DNA from: Photobacterium atrarenae
GTDB taxonomy: Bacteria > Pseudomonadota > Gammaproteobacteria > Enterobacterales > Vibrionaceae
DNA length: 64,000 bases
Direction of reading: 5' to 3'
NCBI RefSeq assembly: GCF_024380015.1
Contig: NZ_CP101508.1
Span: 1,302,902-1,366,901 of the forward strand
Positions 17,502 through 26,431 of the stretch are shown one piece after another. A model generated the notes under the pieces. It was not told the origin of the DNA and ran no database searches. It saw nothing but the letters and a program-made list of their open reading frames with translations. How positions within the stretch are numbered: position 1 is the first letter of the stretch; each line of letters opens with the position of its first letter. Made by a program: the position numbers and the translations under genes.

Positions 17502-18095
17502 ATGAACAATGTCTTTTTCGCGATGGTGGCATTTGCCTTTGTCGGCGCGGTGACGCCGGGGCCCGTCAACTTGTTAGCAACCAGTACGGCGCTGAATCAC
17601 GGCAGGCGGGCGGCAGCAAGCCATGTGGTGGGCGCGTCCCTGGCGTATGCTGTTATCGTTTACTGCTCGGGGAGTATGATGCAGACGCTACTTCGTCAAC
17701 TCCCGGGGCTTGAGACCACGATGCAAATCAGCGGCAGTGTGTTTCTGCTGTATTTGGCATATAAGATATATGCTGCACCGGTTGCTTCCATTCGGCTATC
17801 ACATTTGACTAAGTCGGGTTTGTGGATCGGCTCTTTAACTCAACTGCTCAATCCGAAAGCGTGGATCGTCGCAATGTCCGGCGTCAGCCTGTATGTTGCA
17901 GGTCAGGAGAATGAGCATTGGTCACTGATGGTGTTTACAAGCGTTTCATTGATTGTTTGTCTGATGAGTATCGGTTTGTGGGCGGCTTTGGGCCGGGGGT
18001 TGGCAAAATACCTTGAAAATTCGACGCAACAGCGTCAGTTTAATCAAGTGATGGCGGGGCTGCTCGGTGCGTCAGTGATCATGATTTGGTTATAA
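17502..18095 (+). CDS. LysE/RhtB-family amino acid exporter
   Basis: A 197-residue inner-membrane protein with about six hydrophobic segments and the LysE signatures GAVTPGPVNLLATSTALNHG (residues 15-34) and LTQLLNPKAWIVAMSG. The family exports amino acids such as lysine, threonine or homoserine lactone. GAGGAG lies 8 bases before the ATG. An AraC regulator starts 20 bp downstream, so the two form a regulator-exporter operon. Confidence 0.87.
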   Translation: MNNVFFAMVAFAFVGAVTPGPVNLLATSTALNHGRRAAASHVVGASLAYAVIVYCSGSMMQTLLRQLPGLETTMQISGSVFLLYLAYKIYAAPVASIRLSHLTKSGLWIGSLTQLLNPKAWIVAMSGVSLYVAGQENEHWSLMVFTSVSLIVCLMSIGLWAALGRGLAKYLENSTQQRQFNQVMAGLLGASVIMIWL

Positions 18096-18115
18096 GGATA
18101 GGAGTGGGGATAACA

Positions 18116-18931
18116 ATGAAGAAGGATGCCAGCGCCAGATTCAAGCAAAGTACTTTGTTGCCCTGGATTGAGCTGAGGATTGCCGATCAAAGTTCAGCTT
18201 GCTATGAAGCCCATTCTCACGATGAGTTTTCATTTGGCATCATTGATCATGGGCAAGCTGATTATCGCAATCGCCAGCGCATTCATCGGATTGGACGGGG
18301 CGATCTTGTCACCATCAACCCGGCTGATGTACATGCTTGTAATCCGGAAGCCGGCACCTGGTCCTATCGAATGTTGTTTGTCGATGCTCTGACCATGGGA
18401 GATGCGCAGCAGGAGGTGTTGCAAAGCCGGGCGCATGATTACATGCCGTTTGCCAATGATTTGGAGCACAGCGCTGAACTCCGAGGTAAATTTCTCGCTT
18501 TATTTCACGCATTACATACGGAATCAAGCCTGCTACAGGCTGAGGCCGGTTTTTATGAGTTTCTGGAAGCGAGCTTAGGTCAAAGTCCGGCTGAGACCTG
18601 TGCTAGAGCAAAGCCGCAGCCCGGGTTGAACCGGGTTCGGGAAAAATTGTTTGATGATCTCGAGACCCCACATCAACTTGAGGCGCTGGCAGCAGAAGCG
18701 CAGATGAGCCGTTATCAGTTGTTAAGAGCGTTTAAACACCAGTTCGGGTTACCGCCACACGCTTATCTGATGGATGAAAAAATCAAGCGTGCCAAAATCA
18801 TGCTCAAATCCGGGCAGGAAATCTCGGAGGTTGCTCTGAAACTGGGATTTGCCGATCAAGCGCACTTCCAGCGGCAATTTAAAAGAAAGCTGGCTGTGAC
18901 CCCTAAATTCTACCAATCACATTTTGTCTGA
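18116..18931 (+). CDS. AraC-family regulator linked to a LysE exporter
   Basis: A 271-residue regulator with an N-terminal cupin domain carrying EAHSHDEFSFGIIDHGQADY, the AraC_binding signature, and a C-terminal double helix-turn-helix (QMSRYQLLRAFKHQFGLPPH, ALKLGFADQAHFQRQFKRKL). The ATG at 18116 has GGAG upstream, while the reading from 18086 overlaps the exporter and is less likely. AraC proteins paired with LysE permeases usually sense the exported amino acid; that is inference here. Confidence 0.85.
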   Translation: MKKDASARFKQSTLLPWIELRIADQSSACYEAHSHDEFSFGIIDHGQADYRNRQRIHRIGRGDLVTINPADVHACNPEAGTWSYRMLFVDALTMGDAQQEVLQSRAHDYMPFANDLEHSAELRGKFLALFHALHTESSLLQAEAGFYEFLEASLGQSPAETCARAKPQPGLNRVREKLFDDLETPHQLEALAAEAQMSRYQLLRAFKHQFGLPPHAYLMDEKIKRAKIMLKSGQEISEVALKLGFADQAHFQRQFKRKLAVTPKFYQSHFV

Positions 18932-19317
18932 CTGCGAGGTTGAGATCACGCTGGATCTGATCTGTCCGCTTGGGAACGTGCCATTTAGATGGCGAAGAGG
19001 TCAGAGCGCAATTATCAATGGCGTATCATTAGGCTAAACACCTGTTTCAGATGCAACACCATGGTATCTGGCTTCGCTGACACTGGGTCAGATACTTTTT
19101 TGGTTTCTTCTCCTATGGCTCTCTTGCTGGCTCCTTCTTTGCTGAGTGTTGTGCGCTGTTAAGCAGCGGACAGAGGCACACGGCTCAAATCATGACTTTA
19201 TACACATGCTGACCCTGCAGCTCGTGCGATAGCTTAGTGTCATCAATCAGAAGGCCTGGCATTGGATTGTCATTCGGCCTTTGTCGTGAATATCAATCAA
19301 GGTAGGGAATCGCGGAC
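18932..19317. other. Intergenic region with a terminator-like hairpin
   Basis: Nothing codes convincingly here; a 59-codon ATG frame near 18989 has no ribosome site and runs through the hairpin at 19064-19101. Confidence 0.4.
19064..19101 (+). terminator. Terminator-like hairpin after the LysE-AraC operon
   Basis: GTATCTG (19064-19070) pairs with CAGATAC (19089-19095) across a long loop, followed directly by six T residues. It is about 130 bp beyond the AraC stop. Confidence 0.55.
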
Positions 19318-20295
19318 ATGTTCATGAATAAGCAAGGGGCTCTAATACTGATCATATCTGTATTGGCTGTGCCTGCAATGGCACAGCAGCAAGGGAAATT
19401 CGGGTTGTACGGTGAAGTGAATTTATTCGCAGGCGGGGCCAGTGAGAAATCGTCTTTTAATACCGAGGGGGAAGCGGTGATCACCGATTACAATGCCCCG
19501 GGGCAACGTGAAGAGTCGACCGTGTTCTTTCCGGTCTGGGATTTGAACTTCAGGATCCCCCGTACCAACAGTGAACTGTACTTTAAATCTGACTTGGTCG
19601 GGATGGCGAGCGATTTTTACATGCAGGCCGGATATCGCCATTACCTGGTCGATGGATCCAGTGTCGCCATTGGGGTGGTCCCCGGCGTGCTTGAGAAAGA
19701 GACTTGGCAAGATCCATTTGCCTTGAATACTGAACGCCAGGAGACCAAGCAAACGGTCAGAGGATTGGTCTTTAACTTTGACAATATCCTCGGCTCAACA
19801 ATGGGGTTAGAGCTCGCTGCAGGGGAACGGACCGTCGAAGAAGAGCTGAGTGGAGAAAGCGTGGTTGAAAATATCAGCCTGCTGAACCGGGAGGGGAGTT
19901 TGTATTATGCGGCGGTTGGGCAGGGGATTCCGCCGATTGCCGGGGTGGGACTGGATTGGAAAGTTCACTATCTGATTGCAGATGCCGATGGTGCGGCGAT
20001 GCGGGGAGAGCAGCTTGGTTTGATGGCCGAGTTTAGCTGGCAGGTGAACCGGCACATTTTTGTACTCGGCGGGAACTACGCGACGCATAGTTTTGATGAG
20101 CCGCACCCTGTGTTCAACGAGATCAGGGAAGATACCAGCACCGGGGTCTCTGTGCGTTATGTTTATGCTGCCCCGTATAACTGGCACAACGTTACGCTGT
20201 TTGCCAGCGGCGGTTGGGATAGCCGGGCGTCCAATATTGATTTTTATGACAAAGAGCAGATCCTGACCACACTCGGGATGCAGTATCAGTTCTAA
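19318..20295 (+). CDS. Outer-membrane beta-barrel-like protein, DUF2860-like
   Basis: A 325-residue exported protein. The signal peptide ends at AVPAMAQQQ. The rest has alternating short hydrophobic strands and ends with a terminal Phe (…TLGMQYQF), a typical signal for barrel insertion. Strand-like segments such as LYFKSDLVGMASDFYMQAGYRHYLV and VSVRYVYAAPYNWHNVTLFASG support an outer-membrane barrel. The length and general character recall DUF2860 proteins of vibrios, but I cannot confirm the family. The start at 19318 is used; an ATG at 19324 is possible. No neighbour hints at a substrate. Confidence 0.65.
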   Translation: MFMNKQGALILIISVLAVPAMAQQQGKFGLYGEVNLFAGGASEKSSFNTEGEAVITDYNAPGQREESTVFFPVWDLNFRIPRTNSELYFKSDLVGMASDFYMQAGYRHYLVDGSSVAIGVVPGVLEKETWQDPFALNTERQETKQTVRGLVFNFDNILGSTMGLELAAGERTVEEELSGESVVENISLLNREGSLYYAAVGQGIPPIAGVGLDWKVHYLIADADGAAMRGEQLGLMAEFSWQVNRHIFVLGGNYATHSFDEPHPVFNEIREDTSTGVSVRYVYAAPYNWHNVTLFASGGWDSRASNIDFYDKEQILTTLGMQYQF

Positions 20296-20574
20296 GTGAA
20301 GTGGCCCAGGTGCTTCGCAATGCTTCAGTTGGCTGTTCAGAATTTTAGAACAAGTCGCGCAAATCATTGCGCTATCATCTGAGCCGGGTGCCCACTATAG
20401 TTATTTCATCAAATCGAAAACAACTTGCTTATTTAAATCTCGTTCAACTTCCATTTACCTTTCTATGGTTAGTATAGGTGTTGAGAAGTAAATAGAAGTG
20501 AACATGAAAGTTGTGGTTGAATCATGCTGTTCCGTCAATCACGATTGAAATGATAATTAAATGGAGATATCCAA

Positions 20575-20886
20575 ATGAAAAAAGTCAGCATTGCACTCGC
20601 TTCACTAATGATGGGATTCTCAGCCATGTCTTACGCTGATATCCAAATTACTGATACACAAAATGGTGCCTGGGTAACAGTCACTGATGGTGGCCAGCCG
20701 TCTGTCAATGCAGTGGTTTCTGTTGTGAATCAACCACAGGCATCAAATAGTTTCCGTACCGACGATTCAGGTCGAGTGTTTATTCCTTTGTCGCTCAATC
20801 ACTCCCGCTCAGTGAAATATAAAGCAGTGACTGAATCGGGAAATGAATATAGTCGCTTTGCTTTCCATAGCGCACATAATGATTAA
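20575..20886 (+). CDS. Small secreted protein of unknown function
   Basis: A 103-residue protein with a clear signal peptide (MKKVSIALASLMMGFSAMSYA, cleavage likely before DIQIT), leaving a mature domain of about 80 residues with beta-rich character (AWVTVTDGGQPSVNAVVSVV, FRTDDSGRVFIPLSL). The repeated V-x-V pattern and a G-x-V-F-I-P-L strand suggest an Ig- or transthyretin-like fold. GGAG lies 8 bases before the ATG. A weak hairpin follows at 20909-20930. The gene stands alone and its function is unknown. Confidence 0.7.
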   Translation: MKKVSIALASLMMGFSAMSYADIQITDTQNGAWVTVTDGGQPSVNAVVSVVNQPQASNSFRTDDSGRVFIPLSLNHSRSVKYKAVTESGNEYSRFAFHSAHND

Positions 20887-21347
20887 TTTGAATTGATTTT
20901 TCATGAATGCCTTTTCAAGGATGAAAAGGCTCGATTCAGATATATTGGCACCAATTTTCATTCTATCCATTTGACCTCTAACTTGACTAATTCTGATTCC
21001 AGTGATGAAAATTAGGCGCTCATCTGTGCTATTTTCATTGAGTACATCAGACACCGTACCGTTTGTTTCATTTTTGCGTAAATGAGATATCGTTTGGTGT
21101 TCATGACTGGCTTGATAAGACGCTCATCTTCATTTTCTCAATCGACTTCTACGCGTGACAATTTTCCTTACTTATCAACACTTATACTCACGACGATGCA
21201 TTATTTTTCTTGGATTTTTATAATTTCGTTTGGCTATAAGACCTCCGTTCGTATCACATTCGGAAATATGATCAAATCCTCATGAAGGATATGAGCTGCC
21301 TGCCTATACTTTTAACTGAGTTTGTTCACTAGGTAGAGAAGGAATCA
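20887..21347. other. AT-rich intergenic region, no supported gene
   Basis: It contains the hairpin GCCTTTTCA / TGAAAAGGC (20909-20930) after the small secreted gene. A 67-codon frame at 21082 has no ribosome site and an unprotein-like composition, and was not accepted. Confidence 0.4.
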
Positions 21348-21653
21348 ATGTTCGCTAAACATCGTTCATATACCCTGGCGGGTAAAGTACATAATCATGC
21401 ACATCTGGCCATCAAACCAACGGGTGAATTATCCGTAGAAATATTGGAGGAACATAAACAGTTGGAAGGTGACTTCGAAGACTTGAGCTTTTCAACACAC
21501 GGTAAGATAACCGGGGTGGATTGTGTCGAACATGATCATCCATCGCATAAGCTATGGCATATTGATCTTTCACGTCAGGATGCACGTGAGCTTAACCGCT
21601 TGATTGATGACGCGAAAGAGGAATATGAAATCATGATGCGTGACTTGTGTTAA
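21348..21653 (+). CDS. Small cytoplasmic protein of unknown function
   Basis: A 101-residue acidic, His-rich protein (HNHAHL, CVEHDHPSHKLWHIDL) with no signal peptide and a helical C-terminus (RQDARELNRLIDDAKEEYEIMM). AGAAGGA lies about 6 bases before the ATG. The codon use looks like real coding sequence. I do not recognise the family. The His/Asp/Cys cluster near residues 60-75 could bind metal, but this is only a composition-based suggestion. Confidence 0.6.
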   Translation: MFAKHRSYTLAGKVHNHAHLAIKPTGELSVEILEEHKQLEGDFEDLSFSTHGKITGVDCVEHDHPSHKLWHIDLSRQDARELNRLIDDAKEEYEIMMRDLC

Positions 21654-21741
21654 TCAATAATCAGTTGCCATAAGCAACGAACAGCCTTCCTTACAAACTC
21701 TTCTTCTTTTTGAAATTATTTAACATTTTGGCCTCCCTGCG

Positions 21742-22629
21742 CTACCAGGGATTGGCCTTATAGTATTCAACCAAATGATCAATCAGGGCCCTGACCCCCG
21801 GCGCAAGGTGCTTACGCGACGGATACAGGGCATAGACACTCATGACCTTGGGCTGCCATGTCGGCAGAACCTGTACCAGTTGTTCGCTTTTCAGATAAGA
21901 ATTGGCCAAATAGGTCGGTTGCATCGCAATGCCATGTCCAGCCAGGGCCGCACTCAATAGCACCGTCGCTTCGTTTGCAGTCAGCCGGCAGTGGATGTCG
22001 GTCGAGACATGCTGGTCTCCCTGGCTCAGGTGCCAGACATGGTGCTCAAAATTTTTGTATCCCAGACATTGGTGGTCAAGCAAATCACTCGGCTGCCGGA
22101 TCGGGGCGTGTTGCTGCAGGTATGCCGGAGAGGCCACCAGAATTGATTTGCAGCGGGCAATGGGACGGCCTACCAGGGTGGGATCCGGATTGGCGGCAAT
22201 GCGGATCGCGAGATCAACCTGCTCTTCGACCAGGTTGACGGTACGATCGGCCACATCAATATCAACCTCGATGCTTGGGTGGCGGGCCATGAAATCGTGA
22301 ATGGCCGGCATCAGTTGGGCATGGCCAAAGGACATACTGGTTGTAAGGCGTAACTTCCCACTGAGTTGGTTATCGGGTTGATGCAAAAATTGCATGTCTT
22401 CTGCCATTTCGACCCAGGCTTGCGCTTGCGTCAGACAACGAAGGCCAGCATCAGTCAGGGTGACCTTCCTTGTGGTCCGTTGCAACAGCCGGGCTTGCAA
22501 CCAGTTTTCCATCGCCTCGATATAGCGCGTTACCATTGAGCGTGACATCTCCAGTCGCGCTGCGGTAGCAGTAAAGCTACCTGAGCGTGCGACATCAATA
22601 AACACCCTGGCCGCAGTGAGCTTATCCAT
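21742..22629 (-). CDS. LysR-family transcriptional regulator
   Basis: A 295-residue LysR regulator with an N-terminal winged helix-turn-helix (VARSGSFTATAARLEMSRSMVTRYIEAMENWLQARLLQRTTRKVTLT) and a LysR substrate-binding domain (LRLTTSMSFGHAQLMPAIHDF, HGIAMQPTYLANSYL). It belongs to the large group that commonly regulates a divergent neighbour. Here that is the beta-lactamase-fold/DsbA-like pair starting at 22737, and a dyad operator candidate lies between them. Confidence 0.88.
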   Translation of the reverse strand: MDKLTAARVFIDVARSGSFTATAARLEMSRSMVTRYIEAMENWLQARLLQRTTRKVTLTDAGLRCLTQAQAWVEMAEDMQFLHQPDNQLSGKLRLTTSMSFGHAQLMPAIHDFMARHPSIEVDIDVADRTVNLVEEQVDLAIRIAANPDPTLVGRPIARCKSILVASPAYLQQHAPIRQPSDLLDHQCLGYKNFEHHVWHLSQGDQHVSTDIHCRLTANEATVLLSAALAGHGIAMQPTYLANSYLKSEQLVQVLPTWQPKVMSVYALYPSRKHLAPGVRALIDHLVEYYKANPW

Positions 22630-22655
22630 TTATATGTCCGATTTAAGAAATAATG

Positions 22656-22685
22656 TTGCTCATTATTGGCTATATATATGAGCAA
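22656..22685. promoter_or_regulatory. Candidate LysR operator between divergent genes
   Basis: TTGCTCAT (22656-22663) and ATGAGCAA (22678-22685) form a perfect 8-bp dyad with a 14-bp AT-rich spacer, placed between the LysR start and the divergent gene. LysR proteins bind interrupted dyads in this position. Confidence 0.55.
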
Positions 22686-22736
22686 ATCAACGCGGTAATC
22701 TTGGCTCCAACTTAAACAGAGAGATTGGAGAGAACG

Positions 22737-23606
22737 ATGCGAACACTGACCAAAATTGCGGCTACTTTGCTGGTTGCCGGTACTACTTCTACTTTTGCAC
22801 ACGCGACGCCGCTGCAGCTGGATGTGTATAACGCCGGTCCGGGCAGCTTTCATGTCAATGCCAGTGTGGTGTACGGGGAGACCGAGGCTATGGTGGTGGA
22901 CACCGGCTTTACCAAGGCCGATGCTCTGCGAATTGCGGCCAAGGTACTTGATTCCGGCAAAACATTAAAAACGATTTTCATCAGCCAGGCGGATCCGGAC
23001 TATTACTTTGGCGCTGAAGTGCTGGCCGAGCTGTTTCCGGAGGCCAAAGTGATCACCACCCCGGCTGTGCGTGAGAAAATCGCTGAGAAGATGGCGGGTA
23101 AGCTGGCATTCTGGGGGCCGAAAATGGGAGGCAATGCGCCGGTGGCACCGGTACTGCCGACGGCATTTCAGGGCCACACCTTGAAGATCGATGATCAGCA
23201 GGTTGAGATCCGCGGCACAGACGGCGTCATGGCGCATCGACCATATTTGTGGATCCCGTCAACCAAAACGTTACTGGGTAACGTTGCAGTTTATGGCGAC
23301 CTGCATTTGTGGATGGCAGATGCCCAGCAAGATCAGGAGCGCCAGGCTTGGGCGCAGCAGCTCGAGGCCATGAAAGCGCTGAAACCGGAGACAGTGGTGC
23401 CGGGGCACATGAAAGCGGGCACTGAGCTCAATGGCGCAACGATTAATTATTCTCAGGGTTATCTGGCAGCGTTTGATGTGGCCAAACGGCAGAGTGACAA
23501 TAGCAAGGCGCTGATTGAAGCGATGACGGCGCAATATCCGCAAGCTGAGTTGCCGATGGCACTGGAGATTGGTGCGAAAGTTCACATGGGAGAGATGAAG
23601 TGGTAA
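22737..23606 (+). CDS. Exported metallo-beta-lactamase-fold protein with a degenerate metal motif
   Basis: A 289-residue protein with a signal peptide (…LLVAGTTSTFAHA) and the beta-lactamase-fold layout (AMVVDTGFTKADALR, FISQADPDYYFGAEVLAELFP, VVPGHMKAG). The usual HxHxDH zinc motif reads QADPDY at residues 84-89, so only the Asp is kept, while the later GH (VVPGHM) remains. The ATG at 22737 has GGAG 6 bases upstream. The DsbA-like gene overlaps its stop, so the two are translated together. Either a different metal site or a non-hydrolytic role is possible. Confidence 0.75.
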   Translation: MRTLTKIAATLLVAGTTSTFAHATPLQLDVYNAGPGSFHVNASVVYGETEAMVVDTGFTKADALRIAAKVLDSGKTLKTIFISQADPDYYFGAEVLAELFPEAKVITTPAVREKIAEKMAGKLAFWGPKMGGNAPVAPVLPTAFQGHTLKIDDQQVEIRGTDGVMAHRPYLWIPSTKTLLGNVAVYGDLHLWMADAQQDQERQAWAQQLEAMKALKPETVVPGHMKAGTELNGATINYSQGYLAAFDVAKRQSDNSKALIEAMTAQYPQAELPMALEIGAKVHMGEMKW

Positions 23607-24247
23607 CCGTTCATTATTTTTTCGACCCGATGTGTGGCTGGTGCTATGGCGCGTCATCGCTGATGGCGCAGTTAAGCCAGCGGGATGGCGTGTCACTCGT
23701 GCTGCATCCCGGTGGGATGGTCGCCAATCGCGCCATAGACGATTCGTTCCGCCAGCACATTTTGCAACATGATCAGCAAATTTCCCGGCAGACCGGCGCT
23801 GTGTTTGGTGATGCCTATGTGGCGCGAATCCAGAGCGCAGTTCCTGTGGTGCTGGACTCTTACCTCACGGCGCAGGCGATCCTGGCCGCTGAAGCGGTGG
23901 GGGGCGATCCGTTTGAGATGCTACACGCGATCCAGCTGGGCCATTATCACCAGGGTCTGGCGGTGAATCAGCTGGATACGTTAGCGGCGCTGGCCGGCTC
24001 AATTGGGTTAGATGAAGCGGCATGGCGTGCAGCGATGGCAACGAATGAAGCACAGCTTCATGAGACGATTACGCAGACCCGAGCCTTGATGTCACAACAC
24101 CAGGTATCCGGTTATCCGACCGTGATGATTGAAACGGCAGCGGGGTGGCAAAAGGTGCCGACCAGCTCGTTCTATGGTGATTTTCCGCGGTGGGAGTCTT
24201 TCTGGGAGCAAGTCCTTGGTGAAGCAGAAGCCGACGTTTCCCGGTGA
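23600..24247 (+). CDS. DsbA-family thiol oxidoreductase (FrnE-like)
   Basis: A 215-residue thioredoxin-fold protein with the active-site motif FDPMCGWCYG (C12, C15) at the very N-terminus and the FrnE/HCCA-isomerase-type helical insert. The later cis-Pro region reads VSGYPTVMIE. It has no signal peptide, so it is probably cytoplasmic. It starts with GTG at 23600, overlapping the upstream stop by 7 nt, with GGAGAG before it: a clear case of translational coupling. Pairing with an exported beta-lactamase-fold protein is unusual, and the shared role is unknown. Confidence 0.8.
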   Translation: MVTVHYFFDPMCGWCYGASSLMAQLSQRDGVSLVLHPGGMVANRAIDDSFRQHILQHDQQISRQTGAVFGDAYVARIQSAVPVVLDSYLTAQAILAAEAVGGDPFEMLHAIQLGHYHQGLAVNQLDTLAALAGSIGLDEAAWRAAMATNEAQLHETITQTRALMSQHQVSGYPTVMIETAAGWQKVPTSSFYGDFPRWESFWEQVLGEAEADVSR

Positions 24248-24254
24248 GGTCTCG

Positions 24255-24288
24255 AAGAAAAGAAAATGGCCGGCGGATACCGGCCATT
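24255..24288 (-). terminator. Terminator of the BCCT transporter gene
   Basis: AATGGCCGG / CCGGCCATT forms a 9-bp stem. On the minus strand it is followed by TTCTTTTCTT, just past the transporter stop. It may also stop plus-strand transcripts from the DsbA-like gene. Confidence 0.7.
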
Positions 24289-24294
24289 GGGTAG

Positions 24295-25887
24295 TTAGGC
24301 GGTGCAGGTTTGGTATAAAGCGCGCTCTGTACGTAAGCCTTTAATCAGGCTGTAACACATCAGCAGCAGGACCAGTGTGAACGGTAGCGCAGTCGTTACC
24401 ACTCCGGCCTGAAGTGCCTGCAGGGCTTCCGTGCCGCCAATCCACAGCATCATGGCAGCAATTGCACCTTCAATTGTGGCCCAGAAAATCCGTTGCGGCA
24501 CCGGGGCATCGACTTTACCACCAGCGGTAATACTATCGATCACCAGAGAGCCGGAATCTGATGACGTAATAAAGAAGATGATGATCAGTCCCAGTGAAAT
24601 CACGGAGATCACAGTGCCAAATGGTAACGCGTCATACACGTGGAACAGGGTCAGCGAAATATCAGTCAAGCCGTTAGCGCCCAGCTCACCCACTTGATTG
24701 ATCACCTGATCAATCGCAATGCCACCAAAGACAGACATCCAGATTGTCGTCATCAACGTCGGTACAAATACAACAGCAAACAGGAATTCACGAACCGTAC
24801 GGCCTTTCGAGACACGTGCGATGAACATGCCGACAAATGGTGACCATGAAATCCACCAGGCCCAGTAGAACACAGTCCAACCATGCATCCAGGTTTCATC
24901 TTCACGGCCGTGTGGATTGCTCAGTGGTACCAGGTTGTCCAGGTATCCCATGGTGGTGGTCGGCAGCGAATCCTGTACGACCCCGAAACCGACGCAGGTG
25001 ACGAAAATAAATACCGCCAGGGCAAACAGCATGTTGATGTTACTCAGCACTTTTACCCCGCCTTCCAGCCCACGAACCACAGAGATCACGGCCAGTGCGG
25101 TGACAAAGACAATCACACCCAACTGCATGCCTAGTCCACCGTCGGTCCCGAACACATGGTTGATCCCACTGGTCACCTGCTGCGCACCCAGGCCCAGAGA
25201 GGTCGCCAGGCCAAACAACGTCGCCAGGACCGACATAATGTCGATAAAGTGGCCCATCCAGCCCCAGGCACGGTCACCGAACACCGGGTAGAAAATCGAG
25301 CGCATTGACAGTGGCAGCCCTTTGTTAAAGGCGAAGAAAGCCAGTGACAGCGCAACCAGGGCGTACATTGCCCAGCCGTGAACACCCCAGTGGAACATGG
25401 TGGCACCTAAAGCCAGCTCACGTGCTTCCGCGGAGTAGGGCTCGACGCCAAGCGGGGTTTCATACCAGCCGGTGAAGTAGGCGGTTGGCTCGGCCACCCC
25501 CCAGAACAGCAAGCCGATCCCCATTCCAGCGGCGAATAGCATGGAAATCCATGACAGGGTGGTATGATCTGGCTTGGCATCCACACCCCCGATGCGGATT
25601 TTGCCCAGTGGGGAGGCCATCAGGCCGATACAAAAAATCAGGAACAGGTTGGCCGACCACATAAAGAGCTGGTCAAAATTGCTGATGATCTGGCCTTTCA
25701 CCCCGTCCAGGGCGCTTTTTGCCGTGGCCGGATCAACCACAGCTAAGCTGAGTAAGCAGAGAAGAATCAAACCTGCGCTTATCCCGAACACAGGGTTGTG
25801 GACATCAAATCCCCATTTCTGAATGTTGTCCTGGCCGACCTGGTAGTCAGTTGTTTCAATGCTGTATTGATTCAATACGCTATCCAT
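24295..25887 (-). CDS. BCCT-family betaine/carnitine/choline transporter
   Basis: A 530-residue inner-membrane secondary transporter with twelve hydrophobic segments. BCCT motifs are clear: the glycine-rich GMGIGLLFWGVAEP segment and the Trp-rich substrate-binding segment FYWAWWISWSPFVGMFIARVSKGRTVREF. The start at 25887 has GAGAG about 5 bases upstream. The short N-terminal tail and brief C-terminus suggest no long osmosensing domain like that of BetP. Substrate is likely glycine betaine, choline, carnitine or DMSP for osmoprotection in a marine cell, but it cannot be resolved from motifs. Confidence 0.88.
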   Translation of the reverse strand: MDSVLNQYSIETTDYQVGQDNIQKWGFDVHNPVFGISAGLILLCLLSLAVVDPATAKSALDGVKGQIISNFDQLFMWSANLFLIFCIGLMASPLGKIRIGGVDAKPDHTTLSWISMLFAAGMGIGLLFWGVAEPTAYFTGWYETPLGVEPYSAEARELALGATMFHWGVHGWAMYALVALSLAFFAFNKGLPLSMRSIFYPVFGDRAWGWMGHFIDIMSVLATLFGLATSLGLGAQQVTSGINHVFGTDGGLGMQLGVIVFVTALAVISVVRGLEGGVKVLSNINMLFALAVFIFVTCVGFGVVQDSLPTTTMGYLDNLVPLSNPHGREDETWMHGWTVFYWAWWISWSPFVGMFIARVSKGRTVREFLFAVVFVPTLMTTIWMSVFGGIAIDQVINQVGELGANGLTDISLTLFHVYDALPFGTVISVISLGLIIIFFITSSDSGSLVIDSITAGGKVDAPVPQRIFWATIEGAIAAMMLWIGGTEALQALQAGVVTTALPFTLVLLLMCYSLIKGLRTERALYQTCTA

Positions 25888-26116
25888 AAAGTCTCTCAAA
25901 TGTTTTGTCCTCTAAGGGTTTGACTGGGAATTCAATCATGCATGGAGGCTATAAGCCGATAAAACCCTTAGAATTCAAATTAAAAATCGTAGAAATATTA
26001 CCATTAAGAATAGTTTTTCACAACTTATGCTAATTTTTTGGTCGTTGCCTACCATTAAGTTACTGATTTATAAGAGGTGAATTATATAATTTGATTTGTG
26101 TACGAAACGATGTGTA

Positions 26117-26431
26117 CTAAAGGATTATGTGGGAGGTATTTGCGTAGGGGAGGATAAAATACACCCCGGCTGATACCGGAGTGAAGATAAAGCCGATCTT
26201 CCACCATTGCTTGAGGGATAGATAACCGGCACCGAATAGGATCGGCGCGGGGCCTGAAGAGTAATGGGTGGTCGACATATACAGGTTACTGAAGATCCCC
26301 AGAACGATCGCCGCGAGCATCGGCGGTGTACCGGCGGCGATGGCAATGGCCAGGAAAGCGGCATACATGACGCTGATATGAGCCATGGCACTGGCCATCA
26401 AATAGTGGCTGTAGAAATACACCAGCAGTTT
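26117..26431 (-). pseudogene. C-terminal remnant of a DASS (SLC13) anion transporter
   Basis: About 100 codons match the C-terminus of DASS sodium/dicarboxylate symporters: SHYLMASAMAHISVMYAAF, then PPMLAAIVLGIFSNLYMSTT, then HYSSGPAPILFGAGYLSLKQ. The first roughly 350-400 residues are missing. The frame opens inside the last codons of the GGDEF gene (AAA CTG CTG GTG), without a plausible start. It therefore looks like the 3' relic of a transporter gene left by a deletion whose other edge lies in the diguanylate cyclase gene. Confidence 0.8.

Noticed and set aside
18989..19162. 59-codon frame after the LysE-linked AraC gene
   Set aside because: No ribosome site; it contains the terminator-like hairpin and T-run.
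21082..21285. 67-codon frame in the AT-rich gap
   Set aside because: Low-complexity Ser/Ile/Phe composition without a ribosome site; it looks like chance in AT-rich DNA.
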